A DNA stretch of 64,000 nt. Origin: Massilia oculi (GTDB taxonomy: Bacteria; Pseudomonadota; Gammaproteobacteria; Burkholderiales; Burkholderiaceae_D). Shown one piece after another: positions 18,047-26,013 of this stretch (its first letter is position 1; every line of letters starts with the position of its first letter). The notes under the pieces were generated by a model. The model made no database searches, was not told where the DNA came from, and was given only the letters and a program-made list of their open reading frames with translations. The position numbers and the translations under genes are program-made. The stretch lies in contig NZ_CP029343.1 in assembly GCF_003143515.1 (NCBI RefSeq), forward strand, positions 5,518,001 through 5,582,000, read 5' to 3'.

Positions 18047-18681
18047 TCAGTGTCTCCACTTTGATAGTTTTGGAGGGATTTTATCATTCGGTCGTATTTG
18101 CATCGCTGAAAGCGGCCCTGACTTCTCGAAAATAATGATCTGTCCGGCATGAACGGCGACTGCGGTATGTTTCGTTTCTGCAACAAAGCTGAACGCGCAG
18201 CGAGGCCTGGCATTTGCTGCCATTCGATTTGACCAAGTGTCAAACAAGACGCTCGCGCCGCGCGCCCGTTGCGTTGGGACTCTGGAACGCTATCGCATTT
18301 TTTTCTCACCTGCGCGCAGGGAGGGGATGCATTTTCCAGCGCCTGACGACGGGGAGTGGATGCGATCGGCCCAGCCAAATCAAGGTATTCCCCCTCGCCG
18401 GTCAGATAAGCCAAAAGCTTCCAAAGGTTCTGAATTTTCGAAACTGCAATTCTAGCAGTAGGCAGGGCCTCCCACGCTGTAACTATTGGTAAGTATGGAA
18501 TAGTTGCCGTGAGTGGCGGCTTGGGCCGGTGATGCCGCCAAGACCGTCGGATGTTCAAAAAATTTCTCTGTAGAAATTACCCATCCCGGGTAGCAGGGAT
18601 TGGCATGCCCGGCTGTTATTGGTACTATGTATCTTGCATTTTGCATACAAAATACATTCTTCACATTGAGAGAGAGACTTC
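18047..18681. promoter_or_regulatory. Long divergent regulatory region (GntR gene versus dehydrogenase operon)
   Basis: 635 bases with no credible gene, lower in GC than the surroundings. It separates the GntR regulator from the dehydrogenase operon. It contains a 16-bp near-perfect palindrome just upstream of the operon (annotated separately) and a small inverted repeat ACTGC/GCAGT near 18443-18460. Confidence 0.6.
18638..18653. promoter_or_regulatory. Candidate GntR operator palindrome
   Basis: ATTTTGCATACAAAAT: inverted arms ATTTTG and CAAAAT around CATA, 28 bases before the operon's ATG. The core TTGCATACAA resembles TTGTATACAA-like operators of FCD-type GntR regulators. Repression by the adjacent regulator is inferred. 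Confidence 0.5.
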
Positions 18682-19410
18682 ATGTCCGACGATCAGCAAT
18701 CCCCATCGCGGCGGCGCCTCATCAAGAGCCTGGTGTTCGTGCCCATGGGCGCGGGCGCGGCGGCAGCCATCCATCAGGGTCTGCCCAACGCCAATGCCAC
18801 TTCCAGCGCACCCGCGGAAGGCAAGCCGAATCCCTACACGCCCAAGTTCTTCAATGCGAAGGAATGGAAATTCGTGATCGCCGCGGTCGATCGCCTGATT
18901 CCGCATGACGAGCACGGCCCCGGCGCCGTCGAGCTCGGCGTGCCCGAGTTCATCGATCGCCACATGCAGTCGCCGTACGCGTCCGGCAGCATCTGGTACA
19001 TGCAGGGCCCGTTCCTGGAAGCGACCTCCGAGTTCGGCTACCAGGGCAAGCTGGCGCTGAAGGACATCATCCGCGTCGGCATCGCCAACGTCGATGCGCA
19101 TTGCGCCAAGACTTATTCGGGCAAGGCGTTCGCCGACCTCGACGTGCGCATGCAGGAAGCCGTCCTCAAGGACCTCGAAGGCGGCAAGATCAAGCTCGCC
19201 GACATCTCGTCGAAGACCTTCTTCGCCGACTTCCTGGCCGAAACGCGCGCCGGCTACTTCTCCGATCCTAGCCACGGCGGCAACAAGGACATGGGCGCCT
19301 GGAAGATGATCGGTTACCCCGGCATGCGGGGCGACTACCTGGAGTGGGTGAAGATTCGCGACAAACCGTATCCGCTGGGACCGGTGGACCTGGCTGGGCG
19401 GAGGGGATAA
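18682..19410 (+). CDS. Gluconate 2-dehydrogenase-type small (gamma) subunit
   Basis: Protein of 242 aa with a twin-arginine signal (SRRRLIKSLVFVPMGAG). The mature part matches the gluconate 2-dehydrogenase subunit 3 family (NAKEWKFVIAAVDRLIPHDEHGPGA, ETRAGYFSDPSHGGNKDMGAWKMIGYPG). In this family the small subunit carries the catalytic flavoprotein through the Tat pathway, and may act as its chaperone. It is the first gene of a three-gene operon whose next start follows 6 bases after the stop. The exact substrate (gluconate, 2-ketogluconate, sorbitol or glucose) is not determined. Confidence 0.9.
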   Translation: MSDDQQSPSRRRLIKSLVFVPMGAGAAAAIHQGLPNANATSSAPAEGKPNPYTPKFFNAKEWKFVIAAVDRLIPHDEHGPGAVELGVPEFIDRHMQSPYASGSIWYMQGPFLEATSEFGYQGKLALKDIIRVGIANVDAHCAKTYSGKAFADLDVRMQEAVLKDLEGGKIKLADISSKTFFADFLAETRAGYFSDPSHGGNKDMGAWKMIGYPGMRGDYLEWVKIRDKPYPLGPVDLAGRRG

Positions 19411-19416
19411 GAGAAT

Positions 19417-21192
19417 ATGGCAATCGTAAAAGAGAAAAAAGACGTGGTCATCGTCGGCGCCGGCTGGGTCGGCGCCATCATGGCCAAGGAATTGACGGAC
19501 GCTGGCCTGAACGTGGTCATCCTGGAACGCGGCCCCGACCGCGACACGCAGACCGACTTCGCCTATCCACGCGTGATCGACGAGCTCGAGGGCTCGGTGC
19601 ACCGCAAATACCTGCAATCGCTGGCGCAAGAGACCGTGACCATCCGCCACAACCTGAACACCGTGGCGGTGCCGAAGCGCCGCATGGGCTCGTTCAAGCC
19701 GGGCACCGGCGTGGGCGGCGCGGGTTCGCACTGGTCGGGCGTGCACTTCCGCGCGCTGCCGGAAGACTTCAACCTGCGCAGCACGATGGAGCAGCGCTAC
19801 GGCAAGAAGATCATGCCGGCTGGCATGTCGATCCAGGACTTCCCGATCACCTATGAAGACCTGGAGCCGCACTTCTCGCACTTCGAGTACGTGTGCGGCA
19901 CCTCGGGCAAGGCCGGCGTCATCAACGGCAAGCAGGTCGAAGGCGGCAATCCGTTCGAAGGCTCGCGTTCGCGCGAGTACCCGCTGGGACCGAACCCGGA
20001 CTACCTGGGCGGCGAGCTGTTCTACAAGGCGGCCCGCGAAATGGGCTACCACCCGTTCCCGATCCCGGCCTCGAACGCCTCGGCGACCTACACCAACCCG
20101 TACGGCTGCCAGATGGGCCCGTGCAACTTCTGCGGCTTCTGCTCGGACTACGGCTGCCTGAACTACTCGAAGGCCAGCCCGAACATCAGCATCTTCCCGG
20201 TGCTGCGCGGCCGCAAGAATTTCGAGATGCGCACGCTGGCCCAGGTGCTGAAGGTGAACCTGACGGCGGACGGCAAGATGGCTACCGGCGTGAACTACCT
20301 CGACGCCGGCGGCCAGGAATGCGAACAGCCGGCGGACATCGTCATCCTGGGCGCGTTCTCGCTGTATAACGTGCACCTGATGCTGATCTCGAAGATCGGC
20401 CCGGCCTACGATCCCGTCACCAAGACCGGCACCGTCGGCAAGAACTACTCGTACCAGAACCTGAACCGCGTCTCGCTGTTCTTCGACAATAACGTGCATG
20501 CCAACCAGTTCATGGGCGTCGGCGGCGGCGGCACCACCTTCGACGACCTGAACGGCGACCGCAACGATCCGACCAAGTCGGGCTTCGTCGGCGGCGGCGT
20601 GATCTGGGCGCGCCAGCCGGGCGGCGGTCCGGTGCGCGGCATCGCGACCGCGCCGGGCGTGCCGAACTGGGGCAGCGACTGGAAGAAGGGCGCCAAGGAC
20701 GCGATGCGTCACTCGTTCTACTACGAAGTGCAGGGTTCCTGCATGGCCTATGACGACGCCTACCTGGACCTGGACCCGAACTACAAGGATGCCTTCGGCC
20801 GACCGCTCTTGCGCATGACCTTCGACTGGCATGACAACGAGATCGCGGCGTCGGCCTACCTGGTCGACAAGGCGCAGGAGATGTGCAAGGTCCTGAACCC
20901 GCTGGCGATGAAAGGTGACGCCAAGAAGCCGGGCACCCACTACAACATCAATCAGTACCAGAGTACCCACACGGTCGGCGGCGCGATCATGGGCGACAAC
21001 CCCAGGACCTCGGCGCTGAACAAATACCTGCAGTCGTGGGACGTGCCGAACGTGTTCGCGCCGGGCGCCAACGCCTTCCCGCAGAACAACGGCTACAACC
21101 CGACCGGCATGGTCGGCGCGCTGGCCTACTGGTGCGCGAAAGCGATCCGGGAACAGTACATCAAGAACCCGGGCCCGCTGGTGCAGGCATAA
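19417..21192 (+). CDS. GMC-family FAD dehydrogenase, large catalytic subunit
   Basis: Protein of 591 aa. It has an N-terminal FAD-binding motif VVIVGAGWVGAIMAKELTDAG and the C-terminal GMC catalytic region with His in QYQSTHTVGGAIMG and Asn/His-type QNNGYNPTGMVGALAYW. A cysteine cluster at about residues 231-248 (CNFCGFCSDYGC) matches the Fe-S region of FAD-dependent glucose or gluconate dehydrogenases. It lacks its own signal and should be co-exported with the Tat-bearing small subunit. Electrons would pass to the cytochrome c encoded next. Substrate is a sugar, sugar acid or polyol; which one is not certain. Confidence 0.9.
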   Translation: MAIVKEKKDVVIVGAGWVGAIMAKELTDAGLNVVILERGPDRDTQTDFAYPRVIDELEGSVHRKYLQSLAQETVTIRHNLNTVAVPKRRMGSFKPGTGVGGAGSHWSGVHFRALPEDFNLRSTMEQRYGKKIMPAGMSIQDFPITYEDLEPHFSHFEYVCGTSGKAGVINGKQVEGGNPFEGSRSREYPLGPNPDYLGGELFYKAAREMGYHPFPIPASNASATYTNPYGCQMGPCNFCGFCSDYGCLNYSKASPNISIFPVLRGRKNFEMRTLAQVLKVNLTADGKMATGVNYLDAGGQECEQPADIVILGAFSLYNVHLMLISKIGPAYDPVTKTGTVGKNYSYQNLNRVSLFFDNNVHANQFMGVGGGGTTFDDLNGDRNDPTKSGFVGGGVIWARQPGGGPVRGIATAPGVPNWGSDWKKGAKDAMRHSFYYEVQGSCMAYDDAYLDLDPNYKDAFGRPLLRMTFDWHDNEIAASAYLVDKAQEMCKVLNPLAMKGDAKKPGTHYNINQYQSTHTVGGAIMGDNPRTSALNKYLQSWDVPNVFAPGANAFPQNNGYNPTGMVGALAYWCAKAIREQYIKNPGPLVQA

Positions 21193-21204
21193 GAGGACGA
21201 ACAC

Positions 21205-22602
21205 ATGACCAAACAAAAACCTGTCAAGAAAATCGTCCTCGGTCTCGCCATCCTTGGTGCGGTGGCGTTCGCCGGCGCCTACGGCTATGCCGTGGCGCCG
21301 ACCGAGACCCGCAAGATCGAACCCGGGCCACAACTGGCAAACCTGGCCCCCGGCGTCAAGCCGGATGCCGGCCTGATCGAGAAGGGCCGCTACGTCGCCA
21401 CCGCGTCCGACTGTATCGCCTGCCACACGGCGCCGGGCGGCAAGGAATTCGCCGGCGGCCGCGTGATCCAGTCGCCGATCGGTAATATGTATGCGACCAA
21501 CGTCACGCCGGACAAGGAAACCGGCATCGGCAACTACTCGCTGGACGATTTCGATCGGGCGGTCCGCCACGGCATCGTGCCAAGCGGCGGCACGCTGTAT
21601 CCGGCGATGCCGTTCCCGTCGTATGCCCGCATGAGCGACGACGACATGCGCGCGCTGTACGCCTACTTCATGCACGGCGTCGAGCCGGTCAGGCAGGCCA
21701 ACCGCGACAACGAGATCAGCTGGCCGCTGTCGATGCGCTGGCCGCTGGGCATCTGGCGCAAGACCTTCGTGCCGGCGCAGGGCCCGATGGACCTGTCGAA
21801 GTATTCCGACCAGAAGATCGCCCGCGGCGCCTACCTGGTGCAGAGCCTGGGCCACTGCGGCAGCTGCCACACCCCGCGTGCGGCGACGCTCAATGAGCTG
21901 GCGCTGGACGAATCCGGTCCGGAATACCTGGCCGGCGGTCCGCTGATCGATGGCTGGCTGGCGGTCAACCTGCGCGGCGACAAGGTCGACGGCATGGGCA
22001 ACTGGACTGCGCAAGACATCGTCGACACGCTCAAGACCGCCCGTAACAAGCACTCGGGCGTGCTGGGCGAGCCGATGCAGGACGTCGTCAAGCACAGCAC
22101 CCAGAACATGACGGACGACGATCTGATGGCGATGGCGCTCTACATCAAGAGCCTGCCGGAGAGCGGCAACAAGAAGGCCAGCTTCGCCGCCAGCGACGCC
22201 ACCGTGCAGAAGATCATGCAGGGCAACGACAGCGAACGCGGCGTCCAGCTCTACCTGGACAACTGCGCGGCCTGCCACCGCGTGGACGGCAAGGCGGCCG
22301 GCGACGTGTTCCCTGCGCTGCCGGGCAATCCAACGGTGCTCTCGGCCGACCCGACCTCGCTGATCCGCGTGATCCTGGCCGGCGCACGCCTGCCATCGAC
22401 CCACACCGCGCCGTCCGACCTGGGCATGCCGGGCTTCGCATGGCGGTTGTCGGACGAAGAGACGGCGCAGCTGGCTACTTTTGTCCGCAGCAGCTGGGGC
22501 AACCAGGCTTCGCCGGTCGGCGCAGCCGATGTGGCCAGGATCCGCAAGCTGGTCAAGGAGCATGAGCTGCATACGGCGGACAAGGGCGATACCAAGCACT
22601 GA
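21205..22602 (+). CDS. Tri-haem cytochrome c subunit of the FAD dehydrogenase
   Basis: Protein of 465 aa. It has an N-terminal membrane-anchor or signal helix (KIVLGLAILGAVAFAGAYGYA) and three haem c motifs CIACH, CGSCH and CAACH, spaced as in membrane-bound gluconate/alcohol dehydrogenase cytochromes. Likely Met ligands lie in the MPFPSYARMSDDDM and LGMPGFAWRLSD stretches. It would relay electrons from the flavoprotein to ubiquinone at the periplasmic face. It starts 12 bases after the large-subunit stop. Confidence 0.92.
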   Translation: MTKQKPVKKIVLGLAILGAVAFAGAYGYAVAPTETRKIEPGPQLANLAPGVKPDAGLIEKGRYVATASDCIACHTAPGGKEFAGGRVIQSPIGNMYATNVTPDKETGIGNYSLDDFDRAVRHGIVPSGGTLYPAMPFPSYARMSDDDMRALYAYFMHGVEPVRQANRDNEISWPLSMRWPLGIWRKTFVPAQGPMDLSKYSDQKIARGAYLVQSLGHCGSCHTPRAATLNELALDESGPEYLAGGPLIDGWLAVNLRGDKVDGMGNWTAQDIVDTLKTARNKHSGVLGEPMQDVVKHSTQNMTDDDLMAMALYIKSLPESGNKKASFAASDATVQKIMQGNDSERGVQLYLDNCAACHRVDGKAAGDVFPALPGNPTVLSADPTSLIRVILAGARLPSTHTAPSDLGMPGFAWRLSDEETAQLATFVRSSWGNQASPVGAADVARIRKLVKEHELHTADKGDTKH

Positions 22603-22617
22603 TCCTGCAAGTGACAG

Positions 22618-22667
22618 CGGCGCCGTCAGCATTCGTCATATCGACGGGTAATGGCGGCGCCGTTTTT
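22618..22667 (+). terminator. Possible terminator of the dehydrogenase operon
   Basis: Self-complementary CGGCGCCG at 22618-22625 and 22655-22662 can pair, extended by G-U pairs, around a long loop, followed by TTTTT. The long loop makes this only moderately convincing. Confidence 0.4.
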
Positions 22668-23150
22668 CGCGCGGTTTTTCGTAACTGGCCGAAAAGGCCA
22701 CCATGTAAGGTGATGTTCGTCGTGAACACGCCCGGCAGCTGGCGCGCGCAGCATGCGCCCTGGCGCGGCTGCACGCAGACCGACCTCGGGTTCCCTTCCT
22801 TCCAGTTCGTGGTATGCCGCGCGCTGCGCCTGAGCATGAAGAAGCAGCGCGGCCATGGACGATGCGCGTTTCCTGCGCACGGTGTTCCGGCGCGGGGACC
22901 GTATCTTCCTGTGCGGCTTCCTGCTGTACTGGTTCCCGTTCTCCGCGCCCGACGGCGCCTACATCCCCTTCGGCGAGGCACGCATCATGGGCGATCAGGC
23001 GGCGCATCGGCCTGTGCTGCCTGATCGCGGCCCTTGTCGTGCGCTACCGAGTCGTGCGCGGCGCGCTGATCGCCTTTCACATGTACACCGGCGACGGCAT
23101 TCCCTTCGACCCGGGACGCATCCTGAGCACCTTGCCGCAATCACGGCACA
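22668..23150. other. Degraded intergenic sequence without a supported gene
   Basis: Nearly 500 bases with coding-like base composition but no frame that I recognise. A frame from 22855 reads a hydrophobic stretch (LCGFLLYWFPFSAPDG) and then loses sense, which suggests decayed coding sequence. Confidence 0.4.
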
Positions 23151-23378
23151 GTGCTCTGTTCGGCCTTGGCAGGCGCGCTGGCGCTGCTTGCGGGTTACGC
23201 TTCCACTTCCACTTCCACTTCCACTTCCACTTCCGCCACGGCGCAGGAGGCGGCGGCGGAAGCGCCTACGCCAGCCCCGGACACCATCCAGAAAACGATG
23301 ATCACCGCTAGCCGCTACAGCAGCTCCCTGCCGAAAACCCCGGGCATGTCTGGAACGCGGGTCGGTACGTCCTGGTAA
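23151..23378 (+). pseudogene. N-terminal remnant of a TonB-dependent receptor
   Basis: An open frame of 75 codons begins with a hydrophobic signal-like segment (LCSALAGALALLAG), then a Thr-Ser repeat. It then reads PDTIQKTMITASRYSSSLPKTP, which resembles the linker and start of the plug domain in TonB-dependent outer-membrane receptors. It stops about 15 residues later; the plug and barrel are missing. It is probably the remnant of a receptor that once belonged to the carbohydrate region to the right. Its own start codon is uncertain. Confidence 0.45.
23201..23234. repeat. TTCCAC hexanucleotide tandem repeat
   Basis: Five complete TTCCAC units plus TTCC, within the TonB-receptor remnant and encoding alternating Thr-Ser. 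Slippage-prone microsatellite. Confidence 0.9.
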
Positions 23379-23487
23379 TGGGAAGTCCTCATGTGAAGAG
23401 GATGTATAGTTATCAAGCAGCCGTGCGCCGGAGACCGCGCGGCCGCGATCCTGGGACACGCAGCATTTGATCAAGGCGAAGCAAAGA

Positions 23488-25404
23488 ATGACCATCGACA
23501 ACAAACAACGCATGCACCTGTTCTTCCTGACCGCGATCTGTGCCCTAGGGGGGCTGCTGTACGGGGTCGACATCGGGATCATCGACCCGGCCTTGCCCTA
23601 TCTGCACAGGGCCACCAGCCTGACCGAGGGCCAGTTGTCGCTGGTGGTGGCGGCCGTGATGGCCGGCTCGATCCTCGGCTCGGTGGTGGCCGGGATGCTT
23701 GCTGACTGGCTCGGTCGCAAGCCCATGCTGGTCGTGAGCGCGCTGCTGTTCGTCGGCAGCGTCACCGTGATCTACCTGTCGCAATCCTTCGTGCCGCTGC
23801 TCCTCGGGCGTCTGCTGCAGGGGCTATCCGGCGGCGTGATCGCGGTCGTGGTGCCGCTGTACCTGGCCGAGTGCCTGCCGGCCGACCGGCGCGGCCGCGG
23901 ACTGGCATTATTCCAGTTTGCCCTCACGGCCGGCATCGTGCTGGCCGCCTTCATCGGCAACCACTACCTGGGCAATGCCGAACGGGCGATCCAGGCCGCC
24001 GGCAGCGACGCCGTCGCCGCGACCGCGGCCGCCAACCACGCCTGGCGCAGCATGTTCATGGCGGTGGTGTATCCAGGCGCGCTGTTCCTGCTCGGCTGCC
24101 TGTTCGTGTCCGAGTCGCCGCGCTGGCTGATGCGCAAGGGACGTACCGAACAGGCGAGCGCAGTGCTGGGGCGCCTGCGCCCGGGCAGCGCCTGCGCGGC
24201 GGAAGTCGACGAGATCCAGGCTTCGCTCGCCGAAGAACGCGCGCGTCCGACACTGTCGCGCGGCGCCGCCCTGGCCGAGATGCTGACCGAGCGGCGCTAT
24301 GTGCTGCCGTTCGTGCTGGCCTGCGTGATCCTGGGGTGCAACCAGGCGACCGGCATCAATTCGCTGCTGCAGTTCATGTCCACCATCCTGCAGCATGCCG
24401 GCCTCGATCCGGTGAGCGCCGCCAGCCACGGCACGGCGATCAAGATCCTGAACATGGTGATGACGGTGGGCGCCATCGTGCTGGTCGAGCGCAAGGGACG
24501 CGTCTTCCTGCTCAAGATCGGCACCGCGGGCATCATGGTGTCCTTGTGCCTGCTGGCGCTGCTGTTCCACCGCTTCGAGTCGGAGCGGGTCGACGTGCAC
24601 GCCGAGGTCGCGGCGCTGGTGCGTAACAATGCGCTTGACCTCAACCTGGTCGACGCCAAGCTGGGCAATGCCGCAGGCCCGGCGCAGCTGACGATCCTGT
24701 ACCAGTACGGCGATGCGCAGCAGGTGGCCGAAGCCTATACGCCGACCGTCGAAGCCCAGGCGGTGCTGGCACGCGAGGCGGCGCTGGCGGCGACCCTGCC
24801 GCCCGATCAGCGCGCGCTGCTGGAAGCGGCACGCGCGGCCTGGGCCGGCCGCGGCGCTGCGTCGACACTGGACGCCGCCCAGCAGATGATCGCGGCCTTG
24901 CCGGCCGAGGCGCGCGCCACGCTTGACGCCGCGCGCCGCGTGTACATGGCCCAGCGGGTGTCGGTGCAGCCGCCGAAGGGCCTTCCCGCCGGTGTGCCTC
25001 TGGAGATCGTGCGCGCCACCGTCGGCCCCACGCCGGACGAGCGCAGCGGCCAGCTGGCGGCCCTGTTCATCGCCTTCTTCATCGCCTCGTTCTCGATCGG
25101 CCCCGGCGTGTGCGTGTGGCTGGCCCTGTCCGAGCTGATGCCGACCCGGATCCGGTCGGTGGGCATGGGCGTGGCGCTGCTGATCAACCAGGGCACCGGT
25201 ACGCTGATCGCCGGCGCCTTCCTGCCGATCGTCGGCAACTTCGGCTATCACATGATGTTCCTGTTCTGGGCCGCCTGCACCGCCATCTACTTCATCACCG
25301 CCACCTTCTTCCTGCCCGAGACCCGCGGCAAGTCGCTGGAAGAGATCGAGCGGCTGTTCGCGGCGCCAAAGGCCGGGCGCGGCGCGGCGGGACAGCACGG
25401 GTGA
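23488..25404 (+). CDS. MFS sugar porter with a large cytoplasmic or periplasmic insertion
   Basis: Inner-membrane transporter of about 638 aa from ATG 23488 (an in-frame TTG at 23467 is the alternative). Sugar-porter signatures are present: DWLGRKPMLV after TM2, GRLLQGLSGGVIAVVVPLYLAE, SESPRWLMRKG after TM6, and LPETRGKSLEEIERLF at the C-terminus. Between about residues 365 and 525, where normal porters have a short loop, there is a hydrophilic Ala-rich helical insertion of about 150 residues. The neighbouring hexosaminidase suggests transport of GlcNAc or related sugars; this is inference. Confidence 0.88.
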   Translation: MTIDNKQRMHLFFLTAICALGGLLYGVDIGIIDPALPYLHRATSLTEGQLSLVVAAVMAGSILGSVVAGMLADWLGRKPMLVVSALLFVGSVTVIYLSQSFVPLLLGRLLQGLSGGVIAVVVPLYLAECLPADRRGRGLALFQFALTAGIVLAAFIGNHYLGNAERAIQAAGSDAVAATAAANHAWRSMFMAVVYPGALFLLGCLFVSESPRWLMRKGRTEQASAVLGRLRPGSACAAEVDEIQASLAEERARPTLSRGAALAEMLTERRYVLPFVLACVILGCNQATGINSLLQFMSTILQHAGLDPVSAASHGTAIKILNMVMTVGAIVLVERKGRVFLLKIGTAGIMVSLCLLALLFHRFESERVDVHAEVAALVRNNALDLNLVDAKLGNAAGPAQLTILYQYGDAQQVAEAYTPTVEAQAVLAREAALAATLPPDQRALLEAARAAWAGRGAASTLDAAQQMIAALPAEARATLDAARRVYMAQRVSVQPPKGLPAGVPLEIVRATVGPTPDERSGQLAALFIAFFIASFSIGPGVCVWLALSELMPTRIRSVGMGVALLINQGTGTLIAGAFLPIVGNFGYHMMFLFWAACTAIYFITATFFLPETRGKSLEEIERLFAAPKAGRGAAGQHG

Positions 25405-25975
25405 GAGGGATCCTGAAGGGCATGGCAGGCGCGCTGTTGGCAGCGCTGCTCCTGCCTGCCGGCGCCGGCACGCTGGTGATCGAAAGCTGGCGCGTGGACG
25501 ACCAGGGCTTATGGGAGAACCTCCTGCTGCCGGCCTTCGCGCGCCACCATCCCGACGTGACGGTTAGGTTCGCGCCGACCGGGCCCACTGGCGTCGACGC
25601 GGCGCTGGCCGGGCGCCTGTGGAGCTGCGCGTGAACCGCAATTCCAGGAACGATCAAGACGCCTACAAATTCATGGCCTGGGTCGGGGCGCAGGAATTCG
25701 CCGACCTGTACACCAACCGGCTGACCGGCTTCTTCACCCTGTCGCACCACCTGATCGCGGTGCGCGACCTGGTGGCCACGCAGATGGCCGAATGGCGCAA
25801 GCGCTGCGCCTCGACGATCCGGGTCAATGCGCAGGTGCTCAATCGCGGCCAGCCGAGCATGGAAGCCGAACGGTGGGCCGTGACCTCGCAGGTATTGAAC
25901 GGCAGCCTGGCGCCGGGTGATGGCGCCGTCAGGCTGCAGAACAGGGTCGAGCAAGGCCGGGCAGGGAAAAAATGA
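25401..25975 (+). pseudogene. ABC sugar-binding protein remnant with the middle deleted
   Basis: From GTG 25401, overlapping the MFS stop, a signal peptide is followed by a typical sugar-binding N-terminus (LVIESWRVDDQGLWENLLLP, then FARHHPDVTVRFAPTGPTG) that stops at 25634. An overlapping frame from 25619 reads a typical C-terminus of the same family (DAYKFMAWVGAQEFADLYTN, TTIRVNAQVL-type TIRVNAQVLNRGQP, WAVTSQVLNGSLAPGDGAVRL). About 250 central residues are missing and the frames differ, so an internal deletion destroyed the gene. It sits between the MFS porter and the hexosaminidase. Confidence 0.75.
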
Positions 25976-26013
25976 CATGGACGAGCGCGCATCGGCGCAA
26001 TAAGGAGACACTC

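Noticed and set aside
18661..22632. Minus-strand frame of about 1320 codons across the dehydrogenase operon
   Set aside because: Mirror frame of three conserved genes with haem and FAD motifs on the plus strand.
22855..23100. Small protein gene with a hydrophobic stretch
   Set aside because: Translation loses sense after about 45 codons and no ribosome-binding site or homology supports it; kept only as degraded sequence.
23201..23234. TTCCAC repeats as a CRISPR-like array
   Set aside because: Six-base units without spacers and no cas genes; a simple microsatellite.
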